From assembly GCA_017303475.1 (NCBI GenBank), contig JAFLBO010000011.1, positions 62,001 through 126,000 of the forward strand: a DNA stretch of 64,000 nt, read 5' to 3'. This document shows, piece after piece, positions 7,350 through 15,958 of this stretch. How positions within the stretch are numbered: position 1 is the first letter of the stretch; each line of letters opens with the position of its first letter. The notes below the pieces were generated by a model, which did not search any database, was not told the origin of the DNA, and saw only the letters and a program-made list of their open reading frames with translations. The stretch is from Chitinophagales bacterium (GTDB lineage Bacteria; Bacteroidota; Bacteroidia; Chitinophagales; Saprospiraceae). Made by a program: the position numbers and the translations under genes.

Positions 7350-8723
7350 TCAGTTTTCGGTGTAGTGTCTGAACGAATACCACCCTGCGGCACAAAAGAG
7401 CAAAGCGAAAAGCGCGGTTGCCTGTACTCCTATGGGATTTTCGCTGCTTTTTCCCAATAAAAGCAGCGAAGGGAAGGCCAGATTGGCGAGTGAGATACCA
7501 ATTTTCATGGTAAAGGCCGTCAGGCCATAGAACATTCCGGAAAGCTGTTTGCCGCTTTGCTGCTCTTCTTTAGCAATTTCATCCCCCACAAGCGCATTTG
7601 GCAAAATACCAAAAATGGCTAGTGGGGCTGCGGCTACAATACCAAGCGCATATAAAAGTGCCTCCTTCGAGCCTGGCAGGACCCCGGCAAATGCAACCAC
7701 CCCAAAAAGCACCCCAAATAATACGTATGCTGCCAGCATGGTTCGGCGTTTGCCCCATTTTTGCACTAAGAGGTTAACCGGCACATACAAGACAAAGCTG
7801 GACAAAAAACTAACCAGAGAAAAGGTAAATGCCGCCTCCTTTTCCAAATTAAAAAGGAGGGTGGCATAATATACCATACCAAGCTGTATGAAGGTTAAGG
7901 CTAACCAATACAACAAAAACGAGCTCAAAATCCACCGAAAATTACGATTTCCAACAATGGTTTGCAAGGCATCCCTGAAACTGTGATCCCCTGTAATCTG
8001 GCGTGCATAACGATGTTCTTTCAGAAAAAGGGCCGGAATTAACAGACATAACAGCGCTATGCCATGTAACAACACAAGGGAATGTTGAAAGGCCTGAACC
8101 GGAGCTTTCCCTTGAGCTTCCATCCATCCCTGGATAGCAAATACACTGTTGCCAGCTACAAATCCTAATGCCCAGGCTACTGAAACCAATGTACTGATCA
8201 GCATCCGATCCTTAGGGGTATGCCCTAATTCTGCCATGAGCGCATTGTATGGAATCACATAAAATGCAAAGAAAAAATAATATAACGCTGTACAAACCAT
8301 CAGCCACATAAAGTTGCCGGCGCTTTCAGCATGATCCACAGGAAAAAATATCAAGGTAGCAAATACAGCAAACGGAATGGCGCCAACCAATAAAAACCAT
8401 CGCCTTTTACCTATAGCATACCGGCTCCGATCACTCCAGTTAGCCACCAATGGATCCACCAATCCGTCCAGAATTCGGCCACCGGCGCTTACCATGCCTA
8501 TCAGGGTAAATACCCCCAATACAGCTCCCTGATAAATAAATGATGGAAAAACAGGGGCGCCTTGTTCCGGAGGCATGTAAAAATATACCATCAGGTTGCC
8601 CGCGGCAAAACTGGCCAACGACCAGCCAAGCTGCCCAATAGCATAAAGCAACAAAACCCGCATCGGCGGACGCTCAGGGGAAAGCGCTTGTAATGGAGTC
8701 TGCAACGGTAGCCGTTTAGCCAT
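7350..8723 (-). CDS. GPH/MelB-type MFS symporter
   Basis: A 457-residue integral membrane protein with about twelve helices. The signature of the glycoside-pentoside-hexuronide:cation family is visible: GRILDGLVDPLVANWSDRSR, then GKRRWFLLVGAIP, and the second-half YVIPYNALMAELGHTPKDR. Members import sugars or related compounds with Na+ or H+. The start at 8723 (MAKRLPL) leaves a 20-residue cytoplasmic tail before the first helix. It lies 21 bp downstream of the glutaminase gene on the same strand, so the two are probably one transcript; that may hint that its substrate is not a sugar, but this is inference. Confidence 0.88.
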   Translation of the reverse strand: MAKRLPLQTPLQALSPERPPMRVLLLYAIGQLGWSLASFAAGNLMVYFYMPPEQGAPVFPSFIYQGAVLGVFTLIGMVSAGGRILDGLVDPLVANWSDRSRYAIGKRRWFLLVGAIPFAVFATLIFFPVDHAESAGNFMWLMVCTALYYFFFAFYVIPYNALMAELGHTPKDRMLISTLVSVAWALGFVAGNSVFAIQGWMEAQGKAPVQAFQHSLVLLHGIALLCLLIPALFLKEHRYARQITGDHSFRDALQTIVGNRNFRWILSSFLLYWLALTFIQLGMVYYATLLFNLEKEAAFTFSLVSFLSSFVLYVPVNLLVQKWGKRRTMLAAYVLFGVLFGVVAFAGVLPGSKEALLYALGIVAAAPLAIFGILPNALVGDEIAKEEQQSGKQLSGMFYGLTAFTMKIGISLANLAFPSLLLLGKSSENPIGVQATALFALLFCAAGWYSFRHYTEN

Positions 8724-8744
8724 TTTGAATATTTTGATGGTGGT

Positions 8745-9659
8745 TTAAAACACCGACCTTCCCGTTAAGGTCGTAAACAACTCAAGCGCTTTCATACCCA
8801 GCACCGAATTGCCTTTTTTATTCAATTCCGGGCTCCAGACAGCCAGGCTGTATTGGCCGGGAAGCAGGGCGGCGATGCCCCCGCCCACGCCGCTTTTGCC
8901 CGGCAACCCTACGGCAAAGGTAAATTCACCGGCTTCATCATAAAATCCGCAGGTTTGCATTACGGCGTTTAGGCGTTTGGTTTGGCTCATGGTGAGCAGT
9001 CTTTGTCCGGAATGTGGTTCTACGCCATGATGGGAGAATAATTGCATGGCCGCGGCAAGTTCAACACAAGTCATTTCTACGGCGCACTGATGGAAATACA
9101 CATCCAATACCTGTTCCACATCGTTGTGTAGATTTCCAAAAGATTTGAGGAAATAGCCCAGAGCGTAGTTTCGGTAGCCGGAATTGCGCTCTGATTGTGC
9201 CACGGAAGCATTGAACTGAATGCAATCATTTCCGGTCAGCAGGCGCAAATACCGTAGGATTTCCGCTTTTGGATCCTGGAATGCCGATACCAGAATATCG
9301 GTCACCACCAAGGCCCCTGCATTGATCAGCGGGTTGCGCGGTATTCCTTTTTCATATTCAAGCTGCATAAGGGAGTTAAAGGCCGTTCCACTAGGCTCCA
9401 CCCCTACCCTTTTCCATAAATCTTCTCCCATCAGTTGAAAAGCCAGGCTCAGGGTAAAAACCTTGGAGATACTCTGAATGGAAAATTTTACCCCGCTATG
9501 GCCATGGGCGAAAACCTGTCCATCATTCAAATGCAGACAAAAACCAAACTGTTCCGGTGGCACTTTGCCCAATTCCGGTATGTAATCCGCCACTTTACCC
9601 TGCCCGAAGAGCGGATTGACCTGAGTTGCTATTTGTGTGATGATTTGTGGATAATCCAT
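8745..9659 (-). CDS. glsA: Glutaminase (serine-dependent beta-lactamase fold)
   Basis: Hydrolyses L-glutamine to glutamate and ammonia in the cytoplasm. At 304 residues it has the usual length. The catalytic S-x-x-K motif is at S63-I-S-K66 within FSIQSISKVF, followed by the family blocks EPSGTAFNS, GIPRNPLINAGAL and the late KSGVGGGIAALLPG loop. It is the first gene of an apparent two-gene unit with the GPH-type transporter downstream (21 bp gap). The ATG at 9659 is well supported because the alignment starts within ten residues. Confidence 0.95.
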   Translation of the reverse strand: MDYPQIITQIATQVNPLFGQGKVADYIPELGKVPPEQFGFCLHLNDGQVFAHGHSGVKFSIQSISKVFTLSLAFQLMGEDLWKRVGVEPSGTAFNSLMQLEYEKGIPRNPLINAGALVVTDILVSAFQDPKAEILRYLRLLTGNDCIQFNASVAQSERNSGYRNYALGYFLKSFGNLHNDVEQVLDVYFHQCAVEMTCVELAAAMQLFSHHGVEPHSGQRLLTMSQTKRLNAVMQTCGFYDEAGEFTFAVGLPGKSGVGGGIAALLPGQYSLAVWSPELNKKGNSVLGMKALELFTTLTGRSVF

Positions 9660-9712
9660 ACTTGATGTTTATATCTGGGAAAGAACGCTATGATCCAAAA
9701 TGCACGCCGGCC

Positions 9713-9742
9713 TTGGATACTATTGTTGTAGAACTACCTTTG
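9713..9742 (+). promoter_or_regulatory. Bacteroidota-type promoter for the LysE-family gene
   Basis: TTG at 9713-9715, a 19-bp spacer, then TACCTTTG at 9735-9742. Predicted transcription start near 9748, giving a leader of about 70 nt to the ATG at 9821. Confidence 0.65.
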
Positions 9743-9820
9743 CGGCCAATTTTTAGAGGCTCAAACATCCGAAAATAATGGGTAAGAACCTTCTTGCCGC
9801 AACAACAGGTTAATCCTTTT

Positions 9821-10456
9821 ATGCTGGTACAGGGAATTTTTCTGGGTATTTCATTGAGTTTTTTGATTGGTCCGCTGCTTTTTGCCATTGTGGAAGCAGG
9901 AATCAGTCAGGGATTCCGGGCTGGTGTTTCTGTGGCATCCGGGATCTGGACGAGTGACGTACTTTATGTTTTAGCTGCATTTTATGGAATAGAGGCCATG
10001 GAAGCCCTGGTAGCCTTGCCCGATTTCAAACTTTGGGCAGGCATACTCGGCGGGTTGTTGTTGTTTGGATTTGGATTGGGCAGCTTGCTTAAGGCTAAAG
10101 GTCCGGTAGAATCCCCGGATACGCCACAGCTACAGCACGTCACCAAAGCCTCCAAAACCTATTTATGGTGGTGGGTACGCGGCTTTTTGCTGAACACAAT
10201 CAATCCTGGCACTGTTTTTTTCTGGTTAGGCATAGTGAGTGCCGTTGTAGTGCCCAGTGGCTGGACCAAACAGGAAATGCTGGTATTTTTTGGCGGTATG
10301 ATGGGCACATTGGTGATAACTGACACCTCCAAGGCTTGGGCTGCCAAGAAATTGCGCAAGTTTTTAACTCCCAGACACACGTCGCAAATACAACGTGGAA
10401 TAGGCTGGTTGATGATTGGATTCGGGGTGTTTTTGGGGATTAGGGCGTTTTTTTAA
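9821..10456 (+). CDS. LysE/RhtB-family amino-acid exporter
   Basis: A 211-residue membrane protein with about six hydrophobic helices. The first helix carries the family pattern G-x(4)-SFLIGPLLFAIVEAGISQGFRAG, and the central part has GFLLNTINPGTVFFWLG, matching the LysE N-P motif region. Members export amino acids such as lysine, threonine or homoserine; the substrate here cannot be told. I use the ATG at 9821 (MLVQGIFLGISLS) because the longer frame starts only with TTG and adds a polar extension. A promoter at 9713-9742 lies upstream and a terminator-like hairpin at 10526 follows. Confidence 0.88.
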   Translation: MLVQGIFLGISLSFLIGPLLFAIVEAGISQGFRAGVSVASGIWTSDVLYVLAAFYGIEAMEALVALPDFKLWAGILGGLLLFGFGLGSLLKAKGPVESPDTPQLQHVTKASKTYLWWWVRGFLLNTINPGTVFFWLGIVSAVVVPSGWTKQEMLVFFGGMMGTLVITDTSKAWAAKKLRKFLTPRHTSQIQRGIGWLMIGFGVFLGIRAFF

Positions 10457-10525
10457 GGCATTCCCCGGCAGCTGCACAAAAAGTATCGTCATTTTTAAGC
10501 ATTTCGTAAAAATACCATGCCCGAA

Positions 10526-10546
10526 CCGGACAAAGTCCGGATTTTT
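10526..10546 (+). terminator. Intrinsic terminator-like hairpin after the exporter gene
   Basis: Perfect 6-bp stem CCGGAC / GTCCGG (10526-10531 and 10535-10540) with an AAA loop, followed by ATTTTT. It lies 70 bp past the exporter stop and before the metalloprotease start. The stem is short, so strength is uncertain. Confidence 0.5.
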
Positions 10547-10597
10547 GCAGGGCAATTGATGCAGGCAGGTTTCTGCCTTAAGCTTTTTCAAATTCTC

Positions 10598-13500
10598 ATG
10601 ACCATGCGCAAATTATGCACATTTCTGCTCGTTTTCGGGCTATTTACCAATCTTTTGGCCCAAAACAACTTTTGGTCGCCTGTGGCAAAAAACGCCATGG
10701 CGCTTCCTGAGGGTGCGAACCAAAAAACTCAACCCAGCCAATTTCACGGTTTTGCCCTTGATTACAACCAAATGGCTTCTTTCCTGAACAAAGCGCCGAT
10801 GGAATTTACCGAGGCTGCCAGAAAAAGCCCCCTGTTGATTTCCCTGCCACTGGCCGACGGCGCTATGCATACCTTCCGGGTATGGGAATCGCCGATCATG
10901 GCGCCTGAGCTGGCAGCCAAGTTTCCCGAAATCAAAACCTTCGCAGGTAAAGATGCGGAAGGAAAAGGGCTGACCCTTCGTATGGGCCTGGGAAGCAAGG
11001 GATTCCACGCTTTTGTGTTTGATGCCAAAGGCAAAACACAATTGGTAACTCCGTTTGCCACCGGCAACCAGCCGTTTTATATGGCTTATCACCAAAATGA
11101 TTTGCCTAAAACAGCCAACAGCCAGGAAGTGAAAAGCCTCTGTGGTGTAGACGACGAATTCCTGAACGCTACCTACAAGCATCCTGAGCACAAGCACAAC
11201 CCTGTGGCCGATCGCGGCAATTCAGAGACCGTTGTATTGAAAAAATATCGTCTGGCTGTAACAGCCCAGGGTGAATACACCCAATATCATGGCGGTACTG
11301 CACCTCAGGTAATGGCTGCTATTGTTGAGGCTGTTAACTACATTGTTGCCATCACTGAACGCGACTGGGCAGTGCGTATGGAATTGATTCCGAATAACGA
11401 CACCCTGATCTATTACGACCCGGCAACGGATCCATTTACCGGACCGTTGATTCCGAACTGGATTGGCGACAACCCAGCAGCTACCAACAGCCGTGTTGGG
11501 GTAAATAGCTACGATATTGGTCACCTGTTTGCGCGTGTGGCCAATCCAAGCGGCGTTTATGTAGCTGGTCAGGCATCTCTGAGCGGTGTTTGCACCCAAA
11601 TCAATAAAGCCGTAGCGGGTTCCTCCCTGCCAAATCCAGAAGGTGCGGAGTACTACCTCATCATTGCTCACGAGATGGGTCACCAGTTTTCTGCTACCCA
11701 CACATTCAACATTTGTCCGCCAGCCCAGGATGCACAAACACCTGGCACAGCCTACGAACCTGGCGGTGGCTCCACCATTATGAGCTATGCCACCACTTGT
11801 TCACCGGATATTGTAGACGATCGTGATCCTTTCTTCCACGTAGCCAACCTGGAGCAGGTAGCCAATTTCATTACTGTAGAAATTGGTAGCCAGTGTGCTG
11901 AAGAAATCCAAACCGACAACCGTACGCCTGAGGTGAACATTCCGCTGACGAATAACTTTTATATTCCAATCAGCACGCCGTTCGCCCTTACGGCTGTGGC
12001 CAGTGATCCGAACAACGACGCCCTGACGTACAGCTGGGAAGAATTTGATTTGGGTCCATCCATTTCCCTGGGTCAGGCAACAGGAAGCTCTCCTTTGTTC
12101 CGTTCTTTCCCGCCAGTGAATGTGCCTACACGTACATTCCCGGCCATGCAAACTATTGTTACCAACGCCAATAACCCGGCTGAATTGCTGCCAACCTACA
12201 GCCGCGATCTGCGTTTCAAGATTACCGTACGTGATAATGCTCCGGGGGCTGGCGGTGTTGCCATCAGCGACGTTCGTTTCAAAACAGCTGCAGGTGCAGG
12301 ACCATTCCGGGTAACCTATCCTAACAGCGCATCGCTGACCTGGAATGCCGGTGAATATCAAAACGTTACCTGGGATGTAGCGAATACCAACCTGAACCCG
12401 GTATTGTGCCAGAAAGTAAACATTCTGATGAGCACCGATGGCGGATACACCTACCCGATCACCCTGGCTGCCAACCAGCCGAACATCGGGCGGGCATGCG
12501 TACTGGTGCCTGATCTGGCGAGCACCACGGTGCGCGTGAAGGTGGAAGCAGCCGACAATATCTTTTTTGATATTTCCAATGCCAATTTCAAGATTGTGCA
12601 AAATGGTGCCTCAAGCTTTGGATTCTGCCCAGGCTCTTTGATTGACTATGTTTGTTTGCCAGAGGCGTTTGTAACAACCATTTCAACCTCCGCAACTGGT
12701 GGTTTTTCAGATACCGTTTCTTTGTCGGTAAGCGGATTGCCAAACGGCGCAGTGGCTACTTTCAGTCCGAATCCGGTTATGGCAGGTGAAAACTCCGTAC
12801 TTACAGTAACCATTCCGGGAAATACGTCAGAGAGCACCTTTGATGCGGTGGTTTCTGCTATTTCCAATGGTGTTACCCAAACGGCCACCATTACGCTCAC
12901 TACAGTAAGCAATAACTTTTCCGCATTTGCGCCAACCTCTCCTGCAAATGGCGCTTCAGGTGTGAATCCAAATCCGCTGTTGATCTGGACCGGCGCTGCC
13001 GATGCTAATGCTTACGATGTACAATTGGCATCCAATCCATCATTTGAAGCCAGTACCCTGGTAGAAACAAAGGACAACTGGATTCCAACCCAGTATCAGG
13101 TAACCACCAATCTGAACGAAGGCGGTGTATATTTCTGGCGTGTTCGGGCCAAGAACGACTGCGGTGGCGCTGTTTGGTCTGCTCCACAGGTTTTTGTGGT
13201 GAGCGTGCTGAACTGTGTGCAGTTCTCTGCCAACGATTTGCCGCAAAACATTACTGCCAACGGTACACCAACGGTTGAGTCCAAAATCAATATTCTTTCC
13301 GGCGGCCAGATCAGCGATGTGGATGTAAAGAGAGTACAAGGTTTCCACGAGTACTTCAAAGACCTGGAAGTACGCCTGATCAGTCCGGCTGGCACCAATG
13401 TGTTGTTATTTAAAGATCGTTGTGGAAGTTTTAATGGCAATTTTGATGTTGCGTTTAACGATGGCGCTGCAGCCATTTTCTCTTGCCCGCCTCCAACCAA

Positions 13501-14248
13501 CAACGCAGAATCCAAATCAAGCGGTCCGCTTAGCACCTTTAATGGCGAAAATGCAACGGGTGTTTGGACACTCCGTGTGAAAGACAACACCATTAGTTCA
13601 GGCGGTTCTTTGTCGGCATTCTCCCTTCAGGTTTGCTCCAATGAGGCTACCAATCCGCCGGTAATTACGGTGAATAACCCATTGCAACCAGTAAGCGGCA
13701 GCAATGCAGTGATTACCTCGGCTTTCCTGAAAGCTGATGATGCCAACAACACAGCCGATCAGCTGGTGTATACGCTTATGACATTACCACAAAACGGTTT
13801 ATTGAAATTGCACTTCGGAGATGTGCAGATTGGTACAACCTTTACCCAGGCGGACATCGACAATGGCGGCCTGATTTACTTCGATTTCGGAGTAAGTGCT
13901 GCTCAGGATGCCTTCCAGGTGGTAGTAGCGGACGGTGAAGGCGGTATGGATCAGGGCACCTTTGTGGTTTCTCCACTGGTAGGAACCACCAATCCATTGG
14001 CCGGTGTACAATTCAATTTGGCGCCAAACCCAGCCACGGATGTGGTAGTGCTTTCTCTGAACGATATTCTGGATGAAGATGCACAGGTTAGCCTGTACAA
14101 CACCGCCGGCCAGTTGCTCAAATCCTGGAATATGCCGGCAGGCGCAACCAGCCTCAACCTGCAGGTGCAGGACCTTCCGGATGGCGTTTATGCTATTTCT
14201 GTATCAAATGCCTCCATGCGCGGAGTGAAGAAGGTGGTTAAGAAGTAG
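10598..14248 (+). CDS. Secreted reprolysin-like metalloprotease with T9SS sorting domain
   Basis: About 1,216 residues. The start is the ATG at 10598 or 10604; both give a clear signal peptide (MRKLCTFLLVFGLFTNLLAQ). A propeptide-like region is followed by a catalytic domain with the zinc motif HEMGHQFSATH (from about residue 358) and a downstream Met-turn candidate STIMSYAT, as in reprolysin-like M12B/metzincin enzymes. Further on are Ig-like/Fn3-like modules (ANGASGVNPNPLLIWTG...), a proprotein-convertase P-type domain (GGQISDVDVKRVQGF ... GVWTLRVKDN) and a C-terminal type A T9SS sorting domain (LAPNPATDVVVLSL ... DGVYAISVSN ... KKVVKK). Such proteins cross the outer membrane through the T9SS and are released or anchored. 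Likely role: degradation of external protein; the substrate is unknown. Confidence 0.93.
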   Translation: MTMRKLCTFLLVFGLFTNLLAQNNFWSPVAKNAMALPEGANQKTQPSQFHGFALDYNQMASFLNKAPMEFTEAARKSPLLISLPLADGAMHTFRVWESPIMAPELAAKFPEIKTFAGKDAEGKGLTLRMGLGSKGFHAFVFDAKGKTQLVTPFATGNQPFYMAYHQNDLPKTANSQEVKSLCGVDDEFLNATYKHPEHKHNPVADRGNSETVVLKKYRLAVTAQGEYTQYHGGTAPQVMAAIVEAVNYIVAITERDWAVRMELIPNNDTLIYYDPATDPFTGPLIPNWIGDNPAATNSRVGVNSYDIGHLFARVANPSGVYVAGQASLSGVCTQINKAVAGSSLPNPEGAEYYLIIAHEMGHQFSATHTFNICPPAQDAQTPGTAYEPGGGSTIMSYATTCSPDIVDDRDPFFHVANLEQVANFITVEIGSQCAEEIQTDNRTPEVNIPLTNNFYIPISTPFALTAVASDPNNDALTYSWEEFDLGPSISLGQATGSSPLFRSFPPVNVPTRTFPAMQTIVTNANNPAELLPTYSRDLRFKITVRDNAPGAGGVAISDVRFKTAAGAGPFRVTYPNSASLTWNAGEYQNVTWDVANTNLNPVLCQKVNILMSTDGGYTYPITLAANQPNIGRACVLVPDLASTTVRVKVEAADNIFFDISNANFKIVQNGASSFGFCPGSLIDYVCLPEAFVTTISTSATGGFSDTVSLSVSGLPNGAVATFSPNPVMAGENSVLTVTIPGNTSESTFDAVVSAISNGVTQTATITLTTVSNNFSAFAPTSPANGASGVNPNPLLIWTGAADANAYDVQLASNPSFEASTLVETKDNWIPTQYQVTTNLNEGGVYFWRVRAKNDCGGAVWSAPQVFVVSVLNCVQFSANDLPQNITANGTPTVESKINILSGGQISDVDVKRVQGFHEYFKDLEVRLISPAGTNVLLFKDRCGSFNGNFDVAFNDGAAAIFSCPPPTNNAESKSSGPLSTFNGENATGVWTLRVKDNTISSGGSLSAFSLQVCSNEATNPPVITVNNPLQPVSGSNAVITSAFLKADDANNTADQLVYTLMTLPQNGLLKLHFGDVQIGTTFTQADIDNGGLIYFDFGVSAAQDAFQVVVADGEGGMDQGTFVVSPLVGTTNPLAGVQFNLAPNPATDVVVLSLNDILDEDAQVSLYNTAGQLLKSWNMPAGATSLNLQVQDLPDGVYAISVSNASMRGVKKVVKK

Positions 14249-14323
14249 TTTGAGGGGACTATTAAGTTAATGGAATATACTGACAGGGGTTTTTCGCTGA
14301 ATGCGGAAGATCCCTGTTTTTTA

Positions 14324-14538
14324 ATGTCCAATATCCAATGTCCAATGTCCAATGTCCAAGTGGTGCGCCTGTTTGGCGTTAGTACAATAGTTGGGCTTTA
14401 CTCGCCTGAATGGCGAAGCCTGGTGTTTGGCACTCGCCATTCAGGCGAGTAAAGCCAGGCAAGTGTACTAATGCCAAACAGGCGCACCACTTGGACATTG
14501 GATATTGGATATTGGACATTGAATATTGGACATTACCT
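14324..14538. repeat. Long inverted repeat with GTCCAAT-array arms
   Basis: A nearly perfect 215-bp inverted repeat. The inner stem is 23 bp without mismatch (14394-14416 with 14434-14456, 17-nt loop); after a small asymmetric bulge a 26-bp stem with one mismatch follows (14359-14384 with about 14463-14489); the outer parts are tandem TCCAATG/TTGGACA-type units on both sides. It fills the space between the metalloprotease stop and the cvpA-like start. The right arm also contains the -33 and -7 boxes of the next gene. No gene fits inside. Confidence 0.9.
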
Positions 14539-14541
14539 TTG
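14511..14541 (+). promoter_or_regulatory. Promoter of the cvpA-like gene, inside the repeat arm
   Basis: ATTG (14511-14514), 19-bp spacer, TACCTTTG (14534-14541). Predicted start of transcription near 14547, 18 nt before the ATG at 14565. The -33 box is formed by the last TTGGACATT unit of the inverted repeat, so the repeat appears to supply part of the promoter. Confidence 0.6.
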
Positions 14542-14564
14542 CACATGCCTGGCAACCATATTAC

Positions 14565-15263
14565 ATGCCAGACAACTTCCACATGCCCATAGACATAGGT
14601 TTTATTGCCTTTTTTGCATATGGTTTTTGGCAGGGCTATTCCCGCGGAATCATCAGCACTATATTTAATGTGCTGTTGTATGTTTTCGGATTTGTGCTGG
14701 CATTTAAAATGGCGCCTACAACCACGTCCATTTTGCAAACCATGTTTCACTCTGAAAACCCGTCGATGTTTCTGTTTGCCTTTTTGGTGAATTTAGCCAC
14801 ACTGATGCTGGTTTTTCGATATGCCGCGGCCGGATTGGAAGGAGCGTTGCGTATGGCATATCTGGGGGTTATCAATCAGGTGATAGGCGGTGTAGCTATG
14901 GGCGGCTTTATGGTGTTGATTTACAGTGTGTTGGTTTGGTTTGCCGTCAAAGTGCAGTTTATAAACGAGGCTACCATTGCAGAATCCAAAACCTATACTT
15001 TACTGGAACCATTGCCGGGCAGGGCCAAAAATTTTGCTATTCGTATGAAACCCTTTGCATTAGATGTTTGGGGTACATCCATGAACTGGATGGACAGGTT
15101 GGAACAATACGGTGTGCAAAAAACAGAAATTAAAGATAATAAGAACTATCGCCCACCCGACGACTTTAAGGCCATTGAAGAGGAACCCGCAACGAGTCCA
15201 CGAACTCAGCCGGCTGCCAAACCTCAGCCTTTGCTTGAAGACAGCGATGGCATTGAGGAATAA
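14565..15263 (+). CDS. CvpA-family membrane protein
   Basis: About 232 residues. The N-terminal part (MPIDIGFIAFFAYGFWQGYSRGIISTIFNVLLYVFGFVLAFKMAP) is the CvpA opening, with the conserved G-x-x-x-G-x-x-RG motif as GFWQGYSRG. Four hydrophobic helices follow, then a 60-residue polar, Pro-rich cytoplasmic tail. CvpA is needed for colicin V production in E. coli and recent work links the family to envelope homeostasis; the exact activity is unknown. I choose the ATG at 14565 because it follows the promoter; the ATG at 14583 (MPIDIGF) is equally plausible on homology grounds. Confidence 0.8.
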   Translation: MPDNFHMPIDIGFIAFFAYGFWQGYSRGIISTIFNVLLYVFGFVLAFKMAPTTTSILQTMFHSENPSMFLFAFLVNLATLMLVFRYAAAGLEGALRMAYLGVINQVIGGVAMGGFMVLIYSVLVWFAVKVQFINEATIAESKTYTLLEPLPGRAKNFAIRMKPFALDVWGTSMNWMDRLEQYGVQKTEIKDNKNYRPPDDFKAIEEEPATSPRTQPAAKPQPLLEDSDGIEE

Positions 15264-15352
15264 CTTTTCGCTAACAAGCAACAAAACAACCTTCTTGTTA
15301 CGTTATTAGTCTGTTCCGTCAGAAATGTATGTTGAGACGAAACAATCCTCCT

Positions 15353-15958
15353 ATGATGAAACAGTTTGGATTTTTTCTGATGTTTTGTTGGTTGGCCTTG
15401 CCGGCCCGGGCGCAGTTAACCCGCCAGGACACACTGCCTCGCCAGGGCGCCTGGGCAACCCTGGAAATTGTAAATGGCGACAGTACTTTTCTGATGTCGC
15501 TGGCGCCGGGGCGTATAGTAGCCAAACGTCAATACAAGGACCTTGAGGAGCAAAAGCAATTCAGGCGTTATGTCTGGGCGGCCAAACGCGTATACCCGTA
15601 TGCCCTGCAGGCGGTGGCTTTGTACGAAGATATGGAAGAGGAAACAGAAGGGATGAATCGCCGCCAGCGCAAACGCCATATCCGCCACGAGCATAAGGAA
15701 TTGAAAGAAGATATGACCGAGCGCATGAAAAACCTGTCTAAAACAGAAGGAAAAGTGCTGGTGAAAATGATTGAGCGGGAATTAAACATGCCGTTTTATG
15801 AGGTGATTCGCACCACACGCGGCACGGCTACCGCCGCCTATTGGAATACCATGGGTAAAATTTGGGGCTACGACCTCAAGGAAGGCTACCGTCATGGCGC
15901 CGATCCCTTGCTGGATGAAGTGTTTATTGATTATGATTTTGGGAATCCGTTGAGGTGA
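15353..15958 (+). CDS. DUF4294 protein with signal peptide
   Basis: About 201 residues, starting MMKQFGFFLMFCWLALPARAQ, a clean signal peptide, so the product is exported. The mature part is highly charged: RRYVWAAKRVYPYALQAVALYEDME, a Lys/Arg/Glu-rich helical stretch, then KTEGKVLVKMIERELNMPFYEVIRTTRGTATAAYWNTMGKIWGYDLKEGY, the conserved block of DUF4294, found almost only in Bacteroidota. Function unknown. The gene's last 28 bp overlap the 3' end of the convergent adenylate cyclase gene. Confidence 0.82.
   Translation: MMKQFGFFLMFCWLALPARAQLTRQDTLPRQGAWATLEIVNGDSTFLMSLAPGRIVAKRQYKDLEEQKQFRRYVWAAKRVYPYALQAVALYEDMEEETEGMNRRQRKRHIRHEHKELKEDMTERMKNLSKTEGKVLVKMIERELNMPFYEVIRTTRGTATAAYWNTMGKIWGYDLKEGYRHGADPLLDEVFIDYDFGNPLR

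Noticed and set aside
14324..14538. Insertion sequence
   Set aside because: No transposase frame and no clear target duplication; it is recorded as an inverted repeat only.
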